This document shows, piece after piece, positions 24,603-35,942 of a stretch of DNA of 64,000 bases; position 1 is the stretch's first letter; every line of letters begins with the position of its first letter. This stretch comes from an uncultured Opitutia bacterium. Lineage in GTDB: Bacteria > Verrucomicrobiota > Verrucomicrobiia > Opitutales > Opitutaceae. The stretch is from the NCBI GenBank assembly GCA_903825285.1, contig CAIJZY010000014.1:62001-126000 (forward strand), given 5' to 3'. The position numbers were made by a program, and so were the translations under genes. The notes under the pieces are model-generated. The model worked only from the letters and a program-made list of their open reading frames with translations. It ran no database searches and was not told the DNA's origin.

Positions 24603-25685
24603 ATGACCCCACGAAAAATCCGCGTTGCCATCGTCGGCTGCGGCAACATTGCCGACCGCTACGCCGAGCGCATCCTGACCTATCCCACCTGCGAGCTGGT
24701 CGGCTTCTCCGACCTCGACCCCGCCCGCGCCCGGAATTTCGCCGCGAAATTTGGCGGCCGCGCCTATGAGAGCCTGGCGGCGCTGCTCGCGGACCCGGCC
24801 ATCGAGCTCGTCGTCAACCTCACGATCCACTTCGCCCACTACGAGGTCGTGAAGCAGTGCCTCCTGGCCGGCAAGCACGTGCACACGGAGAAGCCGCTCG
24901 CGCTGCGCTACGTGGACGCGAAGGAGCTCGTGGACCTCGCCGCCGCGCACGGGCTGCGGCTCGGCAGCGCGCCCATCACGTACATGGGCGAGGCCCAGCA
25001 GACCGCGTGGCAGCTCCTGCGGCAGGGGAAGGCCGGACGCGTGCGGCTTGTCTATGCCGACATCAACCACGGCCGCATCGAGGCCTGGCACCCGAACCCC
25101 GAGCCGTTCTACGAGGTCGGCATCCAGTGGGACGTCGGCGTCTACCCGCTCACGCTGCTCACCACCATGTTCGGGCCGGTGCGGCGCGTCACGGCGACGG
25201 GCAAGGTCGTGCATCCGCACCGCGCGACGAAGGAGGGCCGGAAGTTCACGATCACGACGCCCGACTTCGTGCTGGCGATGCTCGAGTTCGAGGAGGGGCT
25301 GACGGCGCGGCTGTCGGCGAACTTCTACGTGCAGGGCGGCAAGCAGCGCGGCGGCCTCGAGTTCTCGGGCGACGCCGGCAGCGTGTACCTCGGCGATTTC
25401 CAGGGCTTCAACACCACGGTGGAGTTCGCCCCGCTCGGCGGGGCGTTCACCGCGGTCCCGCTGCTGCGCCCCGCCTTCGAGGGCGTGGAGTTTGCACGGG
25501 CGGTGGACGACATGACCCAGGCCATGCTCGCCGGCCGGCCGCAGCGCGCCAGCGGCAGCCAGGCGGCGCACGTGGTGGAGATCCTCGAGGCCATCGGCAC
25601 GTCCATGCGCCAGGGCGGCGGCGTGGCCGTGGCCTCGGATTTCACGCCCCCTCCGCCGATGGACTGGGCCGAGCGCCTAAAGTAA
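24603..25685 (+). CDS. Gfo/Idh/MocA-family NAD(P)-dependent oxidoreductase
   Basis: The 360-residue oxidoreductase acts on a sugar, inositol or similar polyol. The N-terminal Rossmann domain has VAIVGCGNIADRYAERI, VNLTIHFAHYEVVKQCLLAGKHVHTEKPLAL (the EKP motif with the catalytic Lys) and a D in GFSDLDPAR suited to NAD. The C-terminal alpha/beta domain has GIQWDVGVYPLTLLTTMFGPV, where the DVGxYP stretch carries residues of the substrate site, and GLEFSGDAGSVYLGDF. It follows the TIM-barrel gene by 21 bp. Its stop is followed directly by a GGCGGGGTC REP unit. Confidence 0.9.
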   Translation: MTPRKIRVAIVGCGNIADRYAERILTYPTCELVGFSDLDPARARNFAAKFGGRAYESLAALLADPAIELVVNLTIHFAHYEVVKQCLLAGKHVHTEKPLALRYVDAKELVDLAAAHGLRLGSAPITYMGEAQQTAWQLLRQGKAGRVRLVYADINHGRIEAWHPNPEPFYEVGIQWDVGVYPLTLLTTMFGPVRRVTATGKVVHPHRATKEGRKFTITTPDFVLAMLEFEEGLTARLSANFYVQGGKQRGGLEFSGDAGSVYLGDFQGFNTTVEFAPLGGAFTAVPLLRPAFEGVEFARAVDDMTQAMLAGRPQRASGSQAAHVVEILEAIGTSMRQGGGVAVASDFTPPPPMDWAERLK

Positions 25686-25689
25686 AAAA

Positions 25690-25721
25690 TGCAGGGCGGG
25701 GTCGCCGACCCCGCCCTACAT
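25690..25721. repeat. GGCGGGGTC-type REP unit (copy 2, single palindrome)
   Basis: The sequence GCAGGGCGGGGTCGCC followed by GACCCCGCCCTACA forms one near-perfect palindrome just after the Gfo/Idh stop codon. It could fold in RNA and act as a stabiliser or terminator. It is the compact form of the two-unit copies at 21542, 51220 and 56420. Confidence 0.75.
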
Positions 25722-25788
25722 CTCTGCTGTGCCGGAGATGATCCTTTGACGATTGGCGCATGGCCGGCCGTCGGCAGCGCCACCGACC

Positions 25789-26310
<522 letters not shown>

Positions 26311-26312
26311 CC

Positions 26313-26330
26313 CCCAGCATTACCGGGCGG
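26313..26330. other. Motif CCCAGCATTACCGGGCGG next to the SEC-C gene start
   Basis: It differs by one base from the motif at 17615-17632. On the - strand it reads CCGCCCGGTAATGCTGGG and ends 3 bp before the start codon of the SEC-C gene. It could be a small hairpin in the mRNA leader. Confidence 0.3.
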
Positions 26331-26365
26331 GTCCCATCCAATGCGAGGGGAAAGCCCGCGGCGCG

Positions 26366-29162
<2,797 letters not shown>

Positions 29163-29216
29163 TTCGCTTTGCCATGCAGATTCACAGGTCGCTTAATCGC
29201 GTCAAACCTCCGTCCC

Positions 29217-29966
29217 ATGATTCTGCTCGGCCTCAACATCGACCACTGCGCCACCGTCCGCCAGGCGCGCTACCGCGAGGCTCCCGCCAGTGCCGGGGGC
29301 ATGGTGGAACCCGATCCCGTCACGCTCGCGCTCCTCGGCGAGCGCGCCGGCGCCGACGGCATCACCGTCCACCTGCGCGAGGACCGCCGCCACATCCAGG
29401 AGCGCGACGTCTGGCGCCTGCGCGAGAGCCTGGCGACGCGGCTCAACCTCGAGATGGCGTGCACGCCGGAGATGACGGCCTTCGCGCTGAAGCTGAAGCC
29501 CGACACGGTCTGCCTCGTGCCGGAGAACCGAGAGGAGATCTCCACCGAGGGCGGCCTCGACGTCGTGGGGAACCGCGCGCGGGTCAAGGCGTGCGTGGAC
29601 GCGATGAACGGCGCGGGCATCCAGACGAGCCTCTTCATCGACCCGGAGGAGGCCCAGATCGACCTCGCCGCGAAGCTGCGCGCGCCGATCGTCGAGCTGC
29701 ACACCGGCGCCTACGCCAACGCCTATTTCACGCCGCACCGCGCGAAGGAGTTCCAGTCCCTCCGCCTCGGCTGCGTGCGCGCCCACGAGCTCGGCCTGGT
29801 CGTCAACGCCGGCCACGGCATCAACTACGTCAACATCGCCGAGATCCGCGCCCTGCCGCACCTCCACGAGCTCAACATCGGCCACAGCATCATCAGCCGC
29901 GCGCTCTTCACCGGCATCGACGAGGCCGTGCGCGAGCTGAAGGCCCGCATGAATCCCGGCAAGTAG
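29217..29966 (+). CDS. pdxJ: Pyridoxine 5'-phosphate synthase
   Basis: PdxJ condenses 1-deoxy-D-xylulose 5-phosphate with 3-amino-2-oxopropyl phosphate to pyridoxine 5'-phosphate, the last ring-forming step of the DXP-dependent vitamin B6 route. The 249-residue TIM barrel has the family motifs LNIDHCATVRQARY at the start, GADGITVHLREDRRHIQERDV with a catalytic His, LNLEMACTPEM with the catalytic Glu, LELHTG-like VELHTGAYANAY and VVNAGHGINYVNI with the second His. The end, LNIGHSIISRALFTGIDEAV, is also typical. The start is the ATG at 29217. The TAG stop is part of a GTAGCGG heptamer element, and acpS follows, the common pdxJ-acpS order. Confidence 0.95.
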   Translation: MILLGLNIDHCATVRQARYREAPASAGGMVEPDPVTLALLGERAGADGITVHLREDRRHIQERDVWRLRESLATRLNLEMACTPEMTAFALKLKPDTVCLVPENREEISTEGGLDVVGNRARVKACVDAMNGAGIQTSLFIDPEEAQIDLAAKLRAPIVELHTGAYANAYFTPHRAKEFQSLRLGCVRAHELGLVVNAGHGINYVNIAEIRALPHLHELNIGHSIISRALFTGIDEAVRELKARMNPGK

Positions 29967-30069
29967 CGGGTAGCGAGTAGCGAGCATGACCCAGACAATC
30001 ACCTCCGTGTTTACCCACCGATCCGCGAGCGTTTCCTACTCGCTACGCGCTACTCGCTCCCCGCTACTT
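29962..30069. repeat. GTAGCGG heptamer inverted repeat between pdxJ and acpS
   Basis: The left arm at 29962-29984 (AGTAGCGGGTAGCGAGTAG) contains the TAG stop codon of pdxJ. The right arm at about 30036-30069 is the inverse (CTACTCGCTACGCGCTACT) and ends 5 bp before the acpS ATG. It is the same kind and position as the nusB-ftsY copy. Confidence 0.7.
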
Positions 30070-30074
30070 TCGCC

Positions 30075-30482
30075 ATGAATCTCACCCTCCCGCCCGGCGG
30101 CGTGCTCGTCGCGCTCGGCGCCGACCTGATCGAGGTCGAGCGCGTGCGGGGCGTGCTGGAGCGCCAGGGCCAGCGCTTCCTTGAGAAGGTGTTCACCGAG
30201 GAGGAGCGCGCCTACTGCGGGGGCATGGCGCACCCGCACAAGCACTACGCCGCCCGCTTCGCGGCCAAGGAGGCCGTCTCAAAGTGCTTCACCACCGGCA
30301 TCGGCGCCCACCTCGGCTGGCGGGCCGTCTCCGTCTACCACGGCGAGCGTCACGAGCCGCTCGTGCACCTCGACGCGCAGGGCCAGGCGCTGCTCGCGCA
30401 GGTCGGCGCCACCCACGTGCTGCTCACGCTCTCCCACACCGAGACCCACGCCCTCGCCGTCGCCGCGCTGGTCCGGGCCTGA
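30075..30482 (+). CDS. acpS: Holo-[acyl-carrier-protein] synthase
   Basis: AcpS moves 4'-phosphopantetheine from CoA onto the serine of acyl carrier protein and is needed for fatty-acid synthesis. The 135-residue protein fits the small trimeric AcpS type. It has GADLIEVERVRGVL near the start (metal-binding Asp), VFTEEERAYC, the conserved RFAAKEAVSKCF with the catalytic Glu and Lys, and LSHTETHALAVAALV at the end. It starts at the ATG at 30075, 5 bp after the right arm of the heptamer repeat. A small anchored protein and nnr follow on the same strand 11 to 13 bp apart, suggesting one operon with dprA. Confidence 0.93.
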   Translation: MNLTLPPGGVLVALGADLIEVERVRGVLERQGQRFLEKVFTEEERAYCGGMAHPHKHYAARFAAKEAVSKCFTTGIGAHLGWRAVSVYHGERHEPLVHLDAQGQALLAQVGATHVLLTLSHTETHALAVAALVRA

Positions 30483-30493
30483 CCCCGCCCGCC

Positions 30494-30955
30494 ATGGCCG
30501 AATCCCCCGAGCGTCCGCCGTCGCCGTCCAATCTCTCCCGGACGCCTTCCTGGGTGCTGCTCGGCTTCGTGCTCGGCGCCGGGTTCGTCTGGTCGCTGCC
30601 GCGTCCCGCCGCGCCCGCGCCCGCGGCCACGCCGCCGCCGCCGACCGTGCAGCTCGCGCGGCCGGTCGCGACGGACATCGAGGCCGTGTTCCATGACTGG
30701 GGCCGGCCTGCGGTCTGGGACCGCGACCTGACCGAGGTGGCGCTCTGGGACGTGGACCGCCGGAGCTATTCCATCTGCTACGAGATCCTCCGCGCCGGCG
30801 ACGTGCTGTATTTCCGCTCCATCCCGAAGCTCACGCGTCCGGTGCTGACCCACGGCGTGCCCCACACCTCGCCGCTGCTCTACACCGAGACCGAGGAGCA
30901 GCGCCGCGAGTGGCTGGCCGGCGGCGAACCGCCGCTCACGCCGCCGCCCCGCTGA
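30494..30955 (+). CDS. Hypothetical membrane-anchored protein, 153 aa
   Basis: Not recognised. The 153-residue protein starts at the ATG at 30494, 11 bp after acpS. It has one N-terminal transmembrane segment (SWVLLGFVLGAGFVWSL, residues about 19-35), an alanine/proline linker, and an exposed domain of about 100 residues (LARPVATDIEAVFHDWG, LTEVALWDVDRRSYSICYEILRAGDVLYFRSIPKLTRPVL). The short distances to acpS upstream and nnr downstream (13 bp) suggest co-transcription. The end is proline-rich. It may be a small periplasmic accessory protein; no motif points to a reaction. Confidence 0.7.
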   Translation: MAESPERPPSPSNLSRTPSWVLLGFVLGAGFVWSLPRPAAPAPAATPPPPTVQLARPVATDIEAVFHDWGRPAVWDRDLTEVALWDVDRRSYSICYEILRAGDVLYFRSIPKLTRPVLTHGVPHTSPLLYTETEEQRREWLAGGEPPLTPPPR

Positions 30956-30968
30956 CCTATTTCCGACC

Positions 30969-32444
30969 ATGACCAGCCATCCGATCCTGACCTGCGCGGC
31001 CGCGGGCCGACTGGAGGCCAAGCGCTTCGGCGGTGACGAGGCCCAGGAATGGCCCGCGATGCAGCAGGCCGGCGGCGCCGTCGCGGCCGCGGTGCGGCAG
31101 GATTTTCAGGAAATCGGCGGACTGCCCCCCGCGGGCCGCGTGCTCGTCCTCGTGGGCAAGGGCCACAACGGCGGCGATGCGCTCCTGGCCGCCGCCGACC
31201 TCGCGACGGCTTTTCCGGCGCTGCGCGTAAGCGTGGTGTTCGCGTTCGGCGAGCGCGTGCTGCGGCCGCTGGCCCAGCGCGCCTACCGGGCGCTCGCCCA
31301 GGCCGCGGGCGGCCGCCTCGCGGTCCTTGCGCCCGAGTCCGTCGAGGGCGCGTGGGATCTCTGCCTCGACGGCGTGTTCGGTTTTTCGTTCCGCCCGCCG
31401 GCCGGCCCGGAGGTGACGACGCTGCTGGAGCGCGTCAATGCGCTCCCGATCCGGCTGCGCGCGGCGGTGGACCTGCCGAGCGCGGGACGCTTCCGGGCGG
31501 ATTTCACCTATGCGACCGGCAGCGTGAAGGAGCCCGTGCTGGCCGATCCGCACGCCGGGCGCCTCCGCTATCTCGACCTCGGATTTTTCACCGGCAAGGA
31601 AGCCGGCCGCGACCGCGTGCTGGCCAACGGGTTGCTGGCGCCCCTGGCCGGGCTGCGTCCGGCGGCGTCCGACAAGCGCAGCCAGGGCCATGTGCTCGTG
31701 CTGGGCGGCTCGCGGAGCTATCCGGGGGCGGTGCTCATGACAGTGTTGGCGGCGCTGCGCAGCGGGGCGGGGTTGGTCACGGCCTTGGTGCCCGAGACGC
31801 TCGCCCCGGCGTTCGCCGCCCGCGCGCCTGAGGCGATGTGGGTCGGCTGGCCCGAGACGCCCGACGGCAGCCTCGCGCTGGAGGGCCGGCATCTGTTGCA
31901 GGCGCGGCTCGCGCGGGCGCAGGCGCTGGTGATCGGCCCCGGCCTCGGCCGCGAGGCGGAGACGCTGGCGCTGGTGGCCGAGATTGTGCGGACGGTTTCC
32001 CTGCCGGTGCTGCTCGACGCCGACGCGCTGCAGCCCGAGCTGGTGAAAACGGCGAAGGCGCCGCTGGTGCTCACGCCGCATGCGGGGGAGTTTGCCCGCA
32101 TCGCCGGGAAAACCGGGCTCCGGGAATTTGCCCGCCGGCACCATGCAACCGTCGTGCTGAAGGGCCCGGTCACGCGTGTCAGCGACGGCGCAGCGGTCTA
32201 TCACAGTTTCCGCGGCGGCCCCGTGCTGGCGCGCGGCGGCAGCGGCGACCTGCTGGCCGGATTGATCGGCGGGCTGCTCGCGCAGACGCCGTCGGACCCG
32301 CTCCTCGCGGCCTGCCGTGGGATGGTGTGGCATGGAATCGCAGCCGACTTGCTGGCCCGCGCATTTGGCCAGACCGCGGTGCAGACGACACAGCTGCTCG
32401 ACTTTCTGGCCGCGGCCCTGCGAGAGTCGCGGCATGAGCCGTGA
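30969..32444 (+). CDS. nnr: Bifunctional NAD(P)H-hydrate repair enzyme (epimerase and dehydratase)
   Basis: This enzyme repairs damaged NADH and NADPH: the N-terminal half (residues about 1-215, YjeF_N) epimerises R-NAD(P)HX to the S form, and the C-terminal half (about 220-491) dehydrates it with ADP or ATP. N-terminal signs are AMQQAGGAVAAAV, LVGKGHNGGDALLAAADLA and LDGVFGFSF. In the C-terminal half the ribokinase-like fold shows GHVLVLGGSRSYPGAVLM, LVIGPGLGREAE, LTPHAGEFARIAG and the catalytic GSGDLLAGLIGGLLAQ. Its length is typical for the fusion. It overlaps the dprA start by 11 bp. The first 20 residues (TSHPILTCAAAGRLEA) are ordinary for the family. Confidence 0.93.
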   Translation: MTSHPILTCAAAGRLEAKRFGGDEAQEWPAMQQAGGAVAAAVRQDFQEIGGLPPAGRVLVLVGKGHNGGDALLAAADLATAFPALRVSVVFAFGERVLRPLAQRAYRALAQAAGGRLAVLAPESVEGAWDLCLDGVFGFSFRPPAGPEVTTLLERVNALPIRLRAAVDLPSAGRFRADFTYATGSVKEPVLADPHAGRLRYLDLGFFTGKEAGRDRVLANGLLAPLAGLRPAASDKRSQGHVLVLGGSRSYPGAVLMTVLAALRSGAGLVTALVPETLAPAFAARAPEAMWVGWPETPDGSLALEGRHLLQARLARAQALVIGPGLGREAETLALVAEIVRTVSLPVLLDADALQPELVKTAKAPLVLTPHAGEFARIAGKTGLREFARRHHATVVLKGPVTRVSDGAAVYHSFRGGPVLARGGSGDLLAGLIGGLLAQTPSDPLLAACRGMVWHGIAADLLARAFGQTAVQTTQLLDFLAAALRESRHEP

Positions 32445-33558
32445 GTTGACCGAGGCGCAGGCGTTCCTGGTGCTGAACGCGCTGCCGAACATCGGCCCGG
32501 TCACGCTCAACCGCCTGCTGGAGGAACTCGGCGGCGACCCGCGGACGATTTTCACCGTGGGCCAGCGCCGGCTCGAGGGCGTCCGTGGCGTCGGTCCGAC
32601 GATCAGCGCGACGATCGCGGCGTGGCCCGAGCACTTCGACCTCGACCGCGAGGAGGAGCGCATGGCCAAGGCGGCCACGAGCTTCATCACCACCCGCGAC
32701 GCGGCCTATCCGCGGCTGCTCAAGGAAATCCACGATCCCCCGATCGGACTCTACCGGAAGGGCGGCTACGCGTTCGAGCAGCCCTGCATCGCGATCGTGG
32801 GCTCGCGGCGGACGACGCTCTACGGCCAGGCGACGGCGAAGCGGCTTGGTGCGGAGCTGGCGCGGATCGGTTTCTGCGTCGTGAGCGGACTCGCCCGCGG
32901 CATTGACACCGCGGCGCACGAGGGCGCGCTGTCGGTCGGCGGCAAGACCGCGGCCGTGCTCGGCTGCGGCATCGACATCATCTATCCGCCGGAAAACCTC
33001 GCGCTGTACCGGCAGATCGAGGCGTCGGGCGCGATCCTCTCGGAGTTTCCCTTCGGCCGCCGCGCCGACCGGCAGAGCTTCCCGATGCGCAACCGCGTCG
33101 TCGCCGGCATGTGCGAGGCGACCATCGTCGTCGAGACCGACGTGTCCGGCGGCGCCATGATCACGGCGCGCTTCGCCGGCGAGCAGGGCCGGCTGCTCTT
33201 CGCCGTGCCCGGCCGGATCGACCAGTCGACCAGCGCGGGTTGTCACCAGCTCATCCGCGACGGCGCGACGCTGCTCACCAGCGTGGACGACGTGCTTGGC
33301 GAGCTGAACTATCTTGACGGACTCCGGCCCGGGCCGATCCCCGACAAGCCCGGGGCCGCGCCCGCCGCTCCGACGGGCCTCGCGCCCGACGAGGCCGCGG
33401 TGTGGGAGCAGTTCCGCGGCGGGGCGATCCTCACGCCGGATGCGTTGGCTGCGTCGACCGGCCTTCCCGCCGAGCGGCTCTCGGCGACGCTGATGCTGCT
33501 CGAGCTGAAGCGCCTCCTCGCGAAACGCGCCGACGGCGCCTACGAGGCGAGATCCTGA
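32434..33558 (+). CDS. dprA: DNA-processing protein DprA
   Basis: DprA binds incoming single-stranded DNA during natural transformation and loads RecA. The 374-residue protein has an N-terminal helix-hairpin-helix part (LNALPNIGPVTLNRLLEEL). The Rossmann-like core has IAIVGSRRTTLYGQATAKRLGAELA, VVSGLARGIDTAAHEGAL, TAAVLGCGIDIIYPPEN, FPMRNRVVAGMCEATIVVETDVSGGAMITA and FAVPGRIDQSTSAGCHQLIRDGA. A C-terminal winged-helix DML1-type domain closes it (TPDALAASTGLPAERLSATLMLLELKRLL). It starts at the ATG at 32434, overlapping nnr by 11 bp. With comEC at the left edge, it points to competence in this organism. Confidence 0.95.
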   Translation: MSRELTEAQAFLVLNALPNIGPVTLNRLLEELGGDPRTIFTVGQRRLEGVRGVGPTISATIAAWPEHFDLDREEERMAKAATSFITTRDAAYPRLLKEIHDPPIGLYRKGGYAFEQPCIAIVGSRRTTLYGQATAKRLGAELARIGFCVVSGLARGIDTAAHEGALSVGGKTAAVLGCGIDIIYPPENLALYRQIEASGAILSEFPFGRRADRQSFPMRNRVVAGMCEATIVVETDVSGGAMITARFAGEQGRLLFAVPGRIDQSTSAGCHQLIRDGATLLTSVDDVLGELNYLDGLRPGPIPDKPGAAPAAPTGLAPDEAAVWEQFRGGAILTPDALAASTGLPAERLSATLMLLELKRLLAKRADGAYEARS

Positions 33559-33563
33559 CGGTT

Positions 33564-33736
33564 GCTTCACCACGAAGAGCACGAAGGGCACGAAGCCAGA
33601 CGGCAGCCTTCGCGGTCTTAGCGCCCTTTGCGGTAGTACCGAATCGACCCCGAACCAGATTTACCGCCAAGAGCGCGAAGACCGCGAAGCTCAAGCAGGT
33701 CTGGCTTCGTGCCCTTCGTGCTCTTCGTGGTGAAGC
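33564..33736. repeat. Nested palindrome: perfect 38-bp inverted repeat of CACGAAG units with an inner GCGAAG pair
   Basis: The outer arms 33564-33601 and 33699-33736 are exact reverse complements over 38 bp, built of 9-bp units CACGAAGAG / CACGAAGGG. Inside lies a second imperfect pair (CCTTCGCGGTCTTAGCG at about 33607 facing CGCGAAGACCGCGAAGC at about 33673). It sits directly after dprA. Transcribed, it would form a very stable hairpin; with the next element it fills the 295-bp gap 33559-33853. Confidence 0.85.
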
Positions 33737-33747
33737 AGTATTCCCTT

Positions 33748-33851
33748 CGGCATTGGGCGCTCGATGTTCGCCCGGCGAAAATCCATTCGCCTCCCGTGGG
33801 CCGCCGGTTCACCTTGGACGAATCCCCGAACCCCGAACTGCGTACTCCGAG
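33748..33851. repeat. Heptamer element in the leader of the GH172 gene
   Basis: Left part 33748-33790: GGCATTG GGCGCTC GATGTTC GCCCGGC GAAAATC. Right part 33819-33848: GAATCCC CGAACCC CGAACTG CGTACTC. It ends a few bp before the ATG at 33854. Confidence 0.5.
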
Positions 33852-33853
33852 AA

Positions 33854-34930
33854 ATGACTCCCATCGACCTCTCGAACCTCTTCCAGAAACGCCAGGCCGA
33901 GTCCCGCTCGATCTCCGCCGAAAATCCCCAGGGCAAGAAGGGCGGCGGCGGCGCGGCCACCAAGAAGACCTCGCTGATCCCGCTGGCGTGCGACCAGGCC
34001 CGCGACCTTGGCCGCGGCTGGAAATGCTCGCCCTGCCGGCCCATTCCCGCGCGCAGCACCGTCACGCTGATGGACCACGAGGGGCCCGGCATCCTCCGGC
34101 ACATCTGGATCACCTTCGACGTGAAGTTCCGCCGGCAGACGATCCTCCGCATCTACTGGGACGGCCAGAAGCACCCGTCCATCGAGTGCCCGATCGGCGA
34201 CTTCATGTGCCAGTCGTGGAACCGCGACCAGCAGATCAACGCGCTCCCGATCAACGTGAACCCCAAGGGCGGCATGAACTGCTTCTTCCCGATGCCGTTC
34301 CGGAAGCACGTCCGCATCACGGTGGAGAACACCCTCGACGCCGAGCTGCCCCATTTCTTCTACACGATCAACTTCACGCTCGAGCCCGTGCCGGCGGACG
34401 CGCTCTACCTCCACGCGCAGTTCCGCCGCACGAACCCCGTGCCCTACAAGGAGGTCTACACGATCCTCGACGGCGTGAAGGGCCACGGCCAGTACGTCGG
34501 CACCTTCATGAGCTGGCAGCAGAACAACTCCGGCTGGTGGGGCGAGGGCGAGATCAAGATGTACCTCGACGGAGACCAGGAGTGGCCGACGATCTGCGGC
34601 ACGGGCACGGAGGACTATTTCGGCGGCGCGTGGTGCTTTGATGAGAACAACTTCTCGTCGCCGTACTTCGGCTTCCAGCACGCGGTCGGCAAGTCGATGC
34701 AGACCGGCGCGCGCATGACGCTCTACCGCTTCCACGTGCACGACCCGGTGTTCTTCAAGCAGGACCTCCGCGTGACGATGCAGGCGCTCGGCTGGCGCGA
34801 CAACGACCTGCCCGACCGCCGCTATCTCGCGCTGCAGGACGACATCGCCTCGGTCGCGTACTGGTACCAGACGCTCCCCGGCGCCCCGCTCGCGCCGCTG
34901 CCGGACCGCGATTACCGCGAAATCATCTGA
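33854..34930 (+). CDS. Glycoside hydrolase family 172 (DUF2961) protein
   Basis: GH172 enzymes act on fructofuranose-, arabinofuranose- or related-sugar-containing oligosaccharides by an exo mechanism. The 358-residue protein has the DUF2961 landmarks DHEGPGILRHIWITF, LRIYWDGQKHPSIECPIGDFM, NCFFPMPFRKHVRITVEN and the hallmark WPTICGTGTEDYFGGAW. No signal peptide is visible (MTPIDLSNLFQKRQAESRS), so it may act in the cytosol on imported sugar. It stands alone between repeats. The exact substrate is unknown. The Glu and Asp of GTEDYFGGAW are the likely catalytic region by family knowledge. Confidence 0.9.
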   Translation: MTPIDLSNLFQKRQAESRSISAENPQGKKGGGGAATKKTSLIPLACDQARDLGRGWKCSPCRPIPARSTVTLMDHEGPGILRHIWITFDVKFRRQTILRIYWDGQKHPSIECPIGDFMCQSWNRDQQINALPINVNPKGGMNCFFPMPFRKHVRITVENTLDAELPHFFYTINFTLEPVPADALYLHAQFRRTNPVPYKEVYTILDGVKGHGQYVGTFMSWQQNNSGWWGEGEIKMYLDGDQEWPTICGTGTEDYFGGAWCFDENNFSSPYFGFQHAVGKSMQTGARMTLYRFHVHDPVFFKQDLRVTMQALGWRDNDLPDRRYLALQDDIASVAYWYQTLPGAPLAPLPDRDYREII

Positions 34931-34960
34931 CCGCGCCACGCGCGTCACGCCCGCGCCCGC

Positions 34961-34985
34961 ATGTGGGAGCGAGCTCGCTCGCGAC
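34961..34985. repeat. Pseudomonas-like REP unit (single)
   Basis: The sequence ATGTGGGAGCGAGCTCGCTC continues with GCGAC, containing the 14-base perfect palindrome GAGCGAGCTCGCTC. It matches one arm of the pair at 47909-47979. It lies in the 77-bp convergent gap between the GH172 and PhyH genes. Confidence 0.65.
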
Positions 34986-35007
34986 CCTTCAGCCTTCCAA
35001 CTCCCGG

Positions 35008-35820
35008 TCACGCGTGCGTCGCACGCACGACCTCCGCTTCCCAAGTCCCCGCGATGACATTCCCATATTCCTCGCGCCCGCCGGTGGCCCGCGGGCCGGT
35101 GAGGCGCGGGCGCGGGTTGCCGATGCGGCCGGTGGTGTAGAACGCCTCGTCGGTCTGGTCCTCGCTGAGAAAGTGGTACGCCAGCCCGGCGCGCTCGGTG
35201 TCGGTCTGGTTGTCGCCCGTCGCGTGGGGCGTGCCGTAGCAGAAGAAGATCACGCCGCCTGCCTTCAGCTCGACCGTCTCCGCCTTGGACTCGTCGGGGA
35301 AGCAGCGGATGTGGTGGTCGCTGTTGCCGTCGCGCTGGTGGGGCAGGGCGGTGGCCCAGGCGTCGGGGATCACGCGCAGCGTGCCGTTGGCCGCGGTGGC
35401 GTCGTGGACCGCGATCCACATCGCGGTGCCGCGCAGGGGCTGCGGGATCTTGAAGTACGCGTTGTCCTGGTGCCACGCGGTGCCCATGCCGGTGCGGCCG
35501 GGCTTCAGGAAGATCTGGTCGAGGTGCAGCGCGACCTCGGGACCGAGCAGGCGGGTGACGGCCGCGACGACCTTTGGCGCGAACGGCAGCGCGCGGATGA
35601 GCGTCGAGTAGAAGTTCGCCGGGCAGAGCTGCAGGTTGACCTTCGTGTCGGTGGGCGTCTGGCCGTCGCCGGCGCGCGCGACGTTGCGGAGAAAGCCGTT
35701 GCGCTTGAGCCGCGCGATGTCCGCCTGCAGGGCCGCGGTTTCCCGCGCGTCGAAGAACCCGGGCACCGCGAGATAGCCGCGACGCCGAAACTGTTCAACC
35801 TGGGCGGGGGTGAGCTCCAT
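35008..35820 (-). CDS. Phytanoyl-CoA dioxygenase family protein
   Basis: This is an Fe(II)/2-oxoglutarate-dependent oxygenase of 270 residues with a double-stranded beta helix. The facial triad is visible: HxD in GTAWHQDNAYFKI and the distal His in FFCYGTPHATGDNQT. The 2-oxoglutarate-binding Arg is probably in RAGLAYHFLSED. Other family signs are YLAVPGFFDARETAALQADIARL at the start and LHLDQIFLKPGR. These enzymes hydroxylate many small molecules, so the substrate is open. A second PhyH gene lies at 52427 but is only distantly similar. It is divergent from the cyclase gene. Confidence 0.88.
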   Translation of the reverse strand: MELTPAQVEQFRRRGYLAVPGFFDARETAALQADIARLKRNGFLRNVARAGDGQTPTDTKVNLQLCPANFYSTLIRALPFAPKVVAAVTRLLGPEVALHLDQIFLKPGRTGMGTAWHQDNAYFKIPQPLRGTAMWIAVHDATAANGTLRVIPDAWATALPHQRDGNSDHHIRCFPDESKAETVELKAGGVIFFCYGTPHATGDNQTDTERAGLAYHFLSEDQTDEAFYTTGRIGNPRPRLTGPRATGGREEYGNVIAGTWEAEVVRATHA

Positions 35821-35942
35821 GGGGTGGCCTTACGAAACGCCTCGCCGGGCACACTTCAAGCCTTGGCTGCGGCGGGCCGTCTCCTCGGTTGCCAACCGGC
35901 GAGTGGCGGGTCACAAGGCTGGCGCGCCCGAGGCGCCGCCCC

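Noticed and set aside
22545-25571. Open frame of 1,008 codons on the - strand across several + strand genes
   Set aside because: Crosses three well-supported genes on both strands and shows no family.
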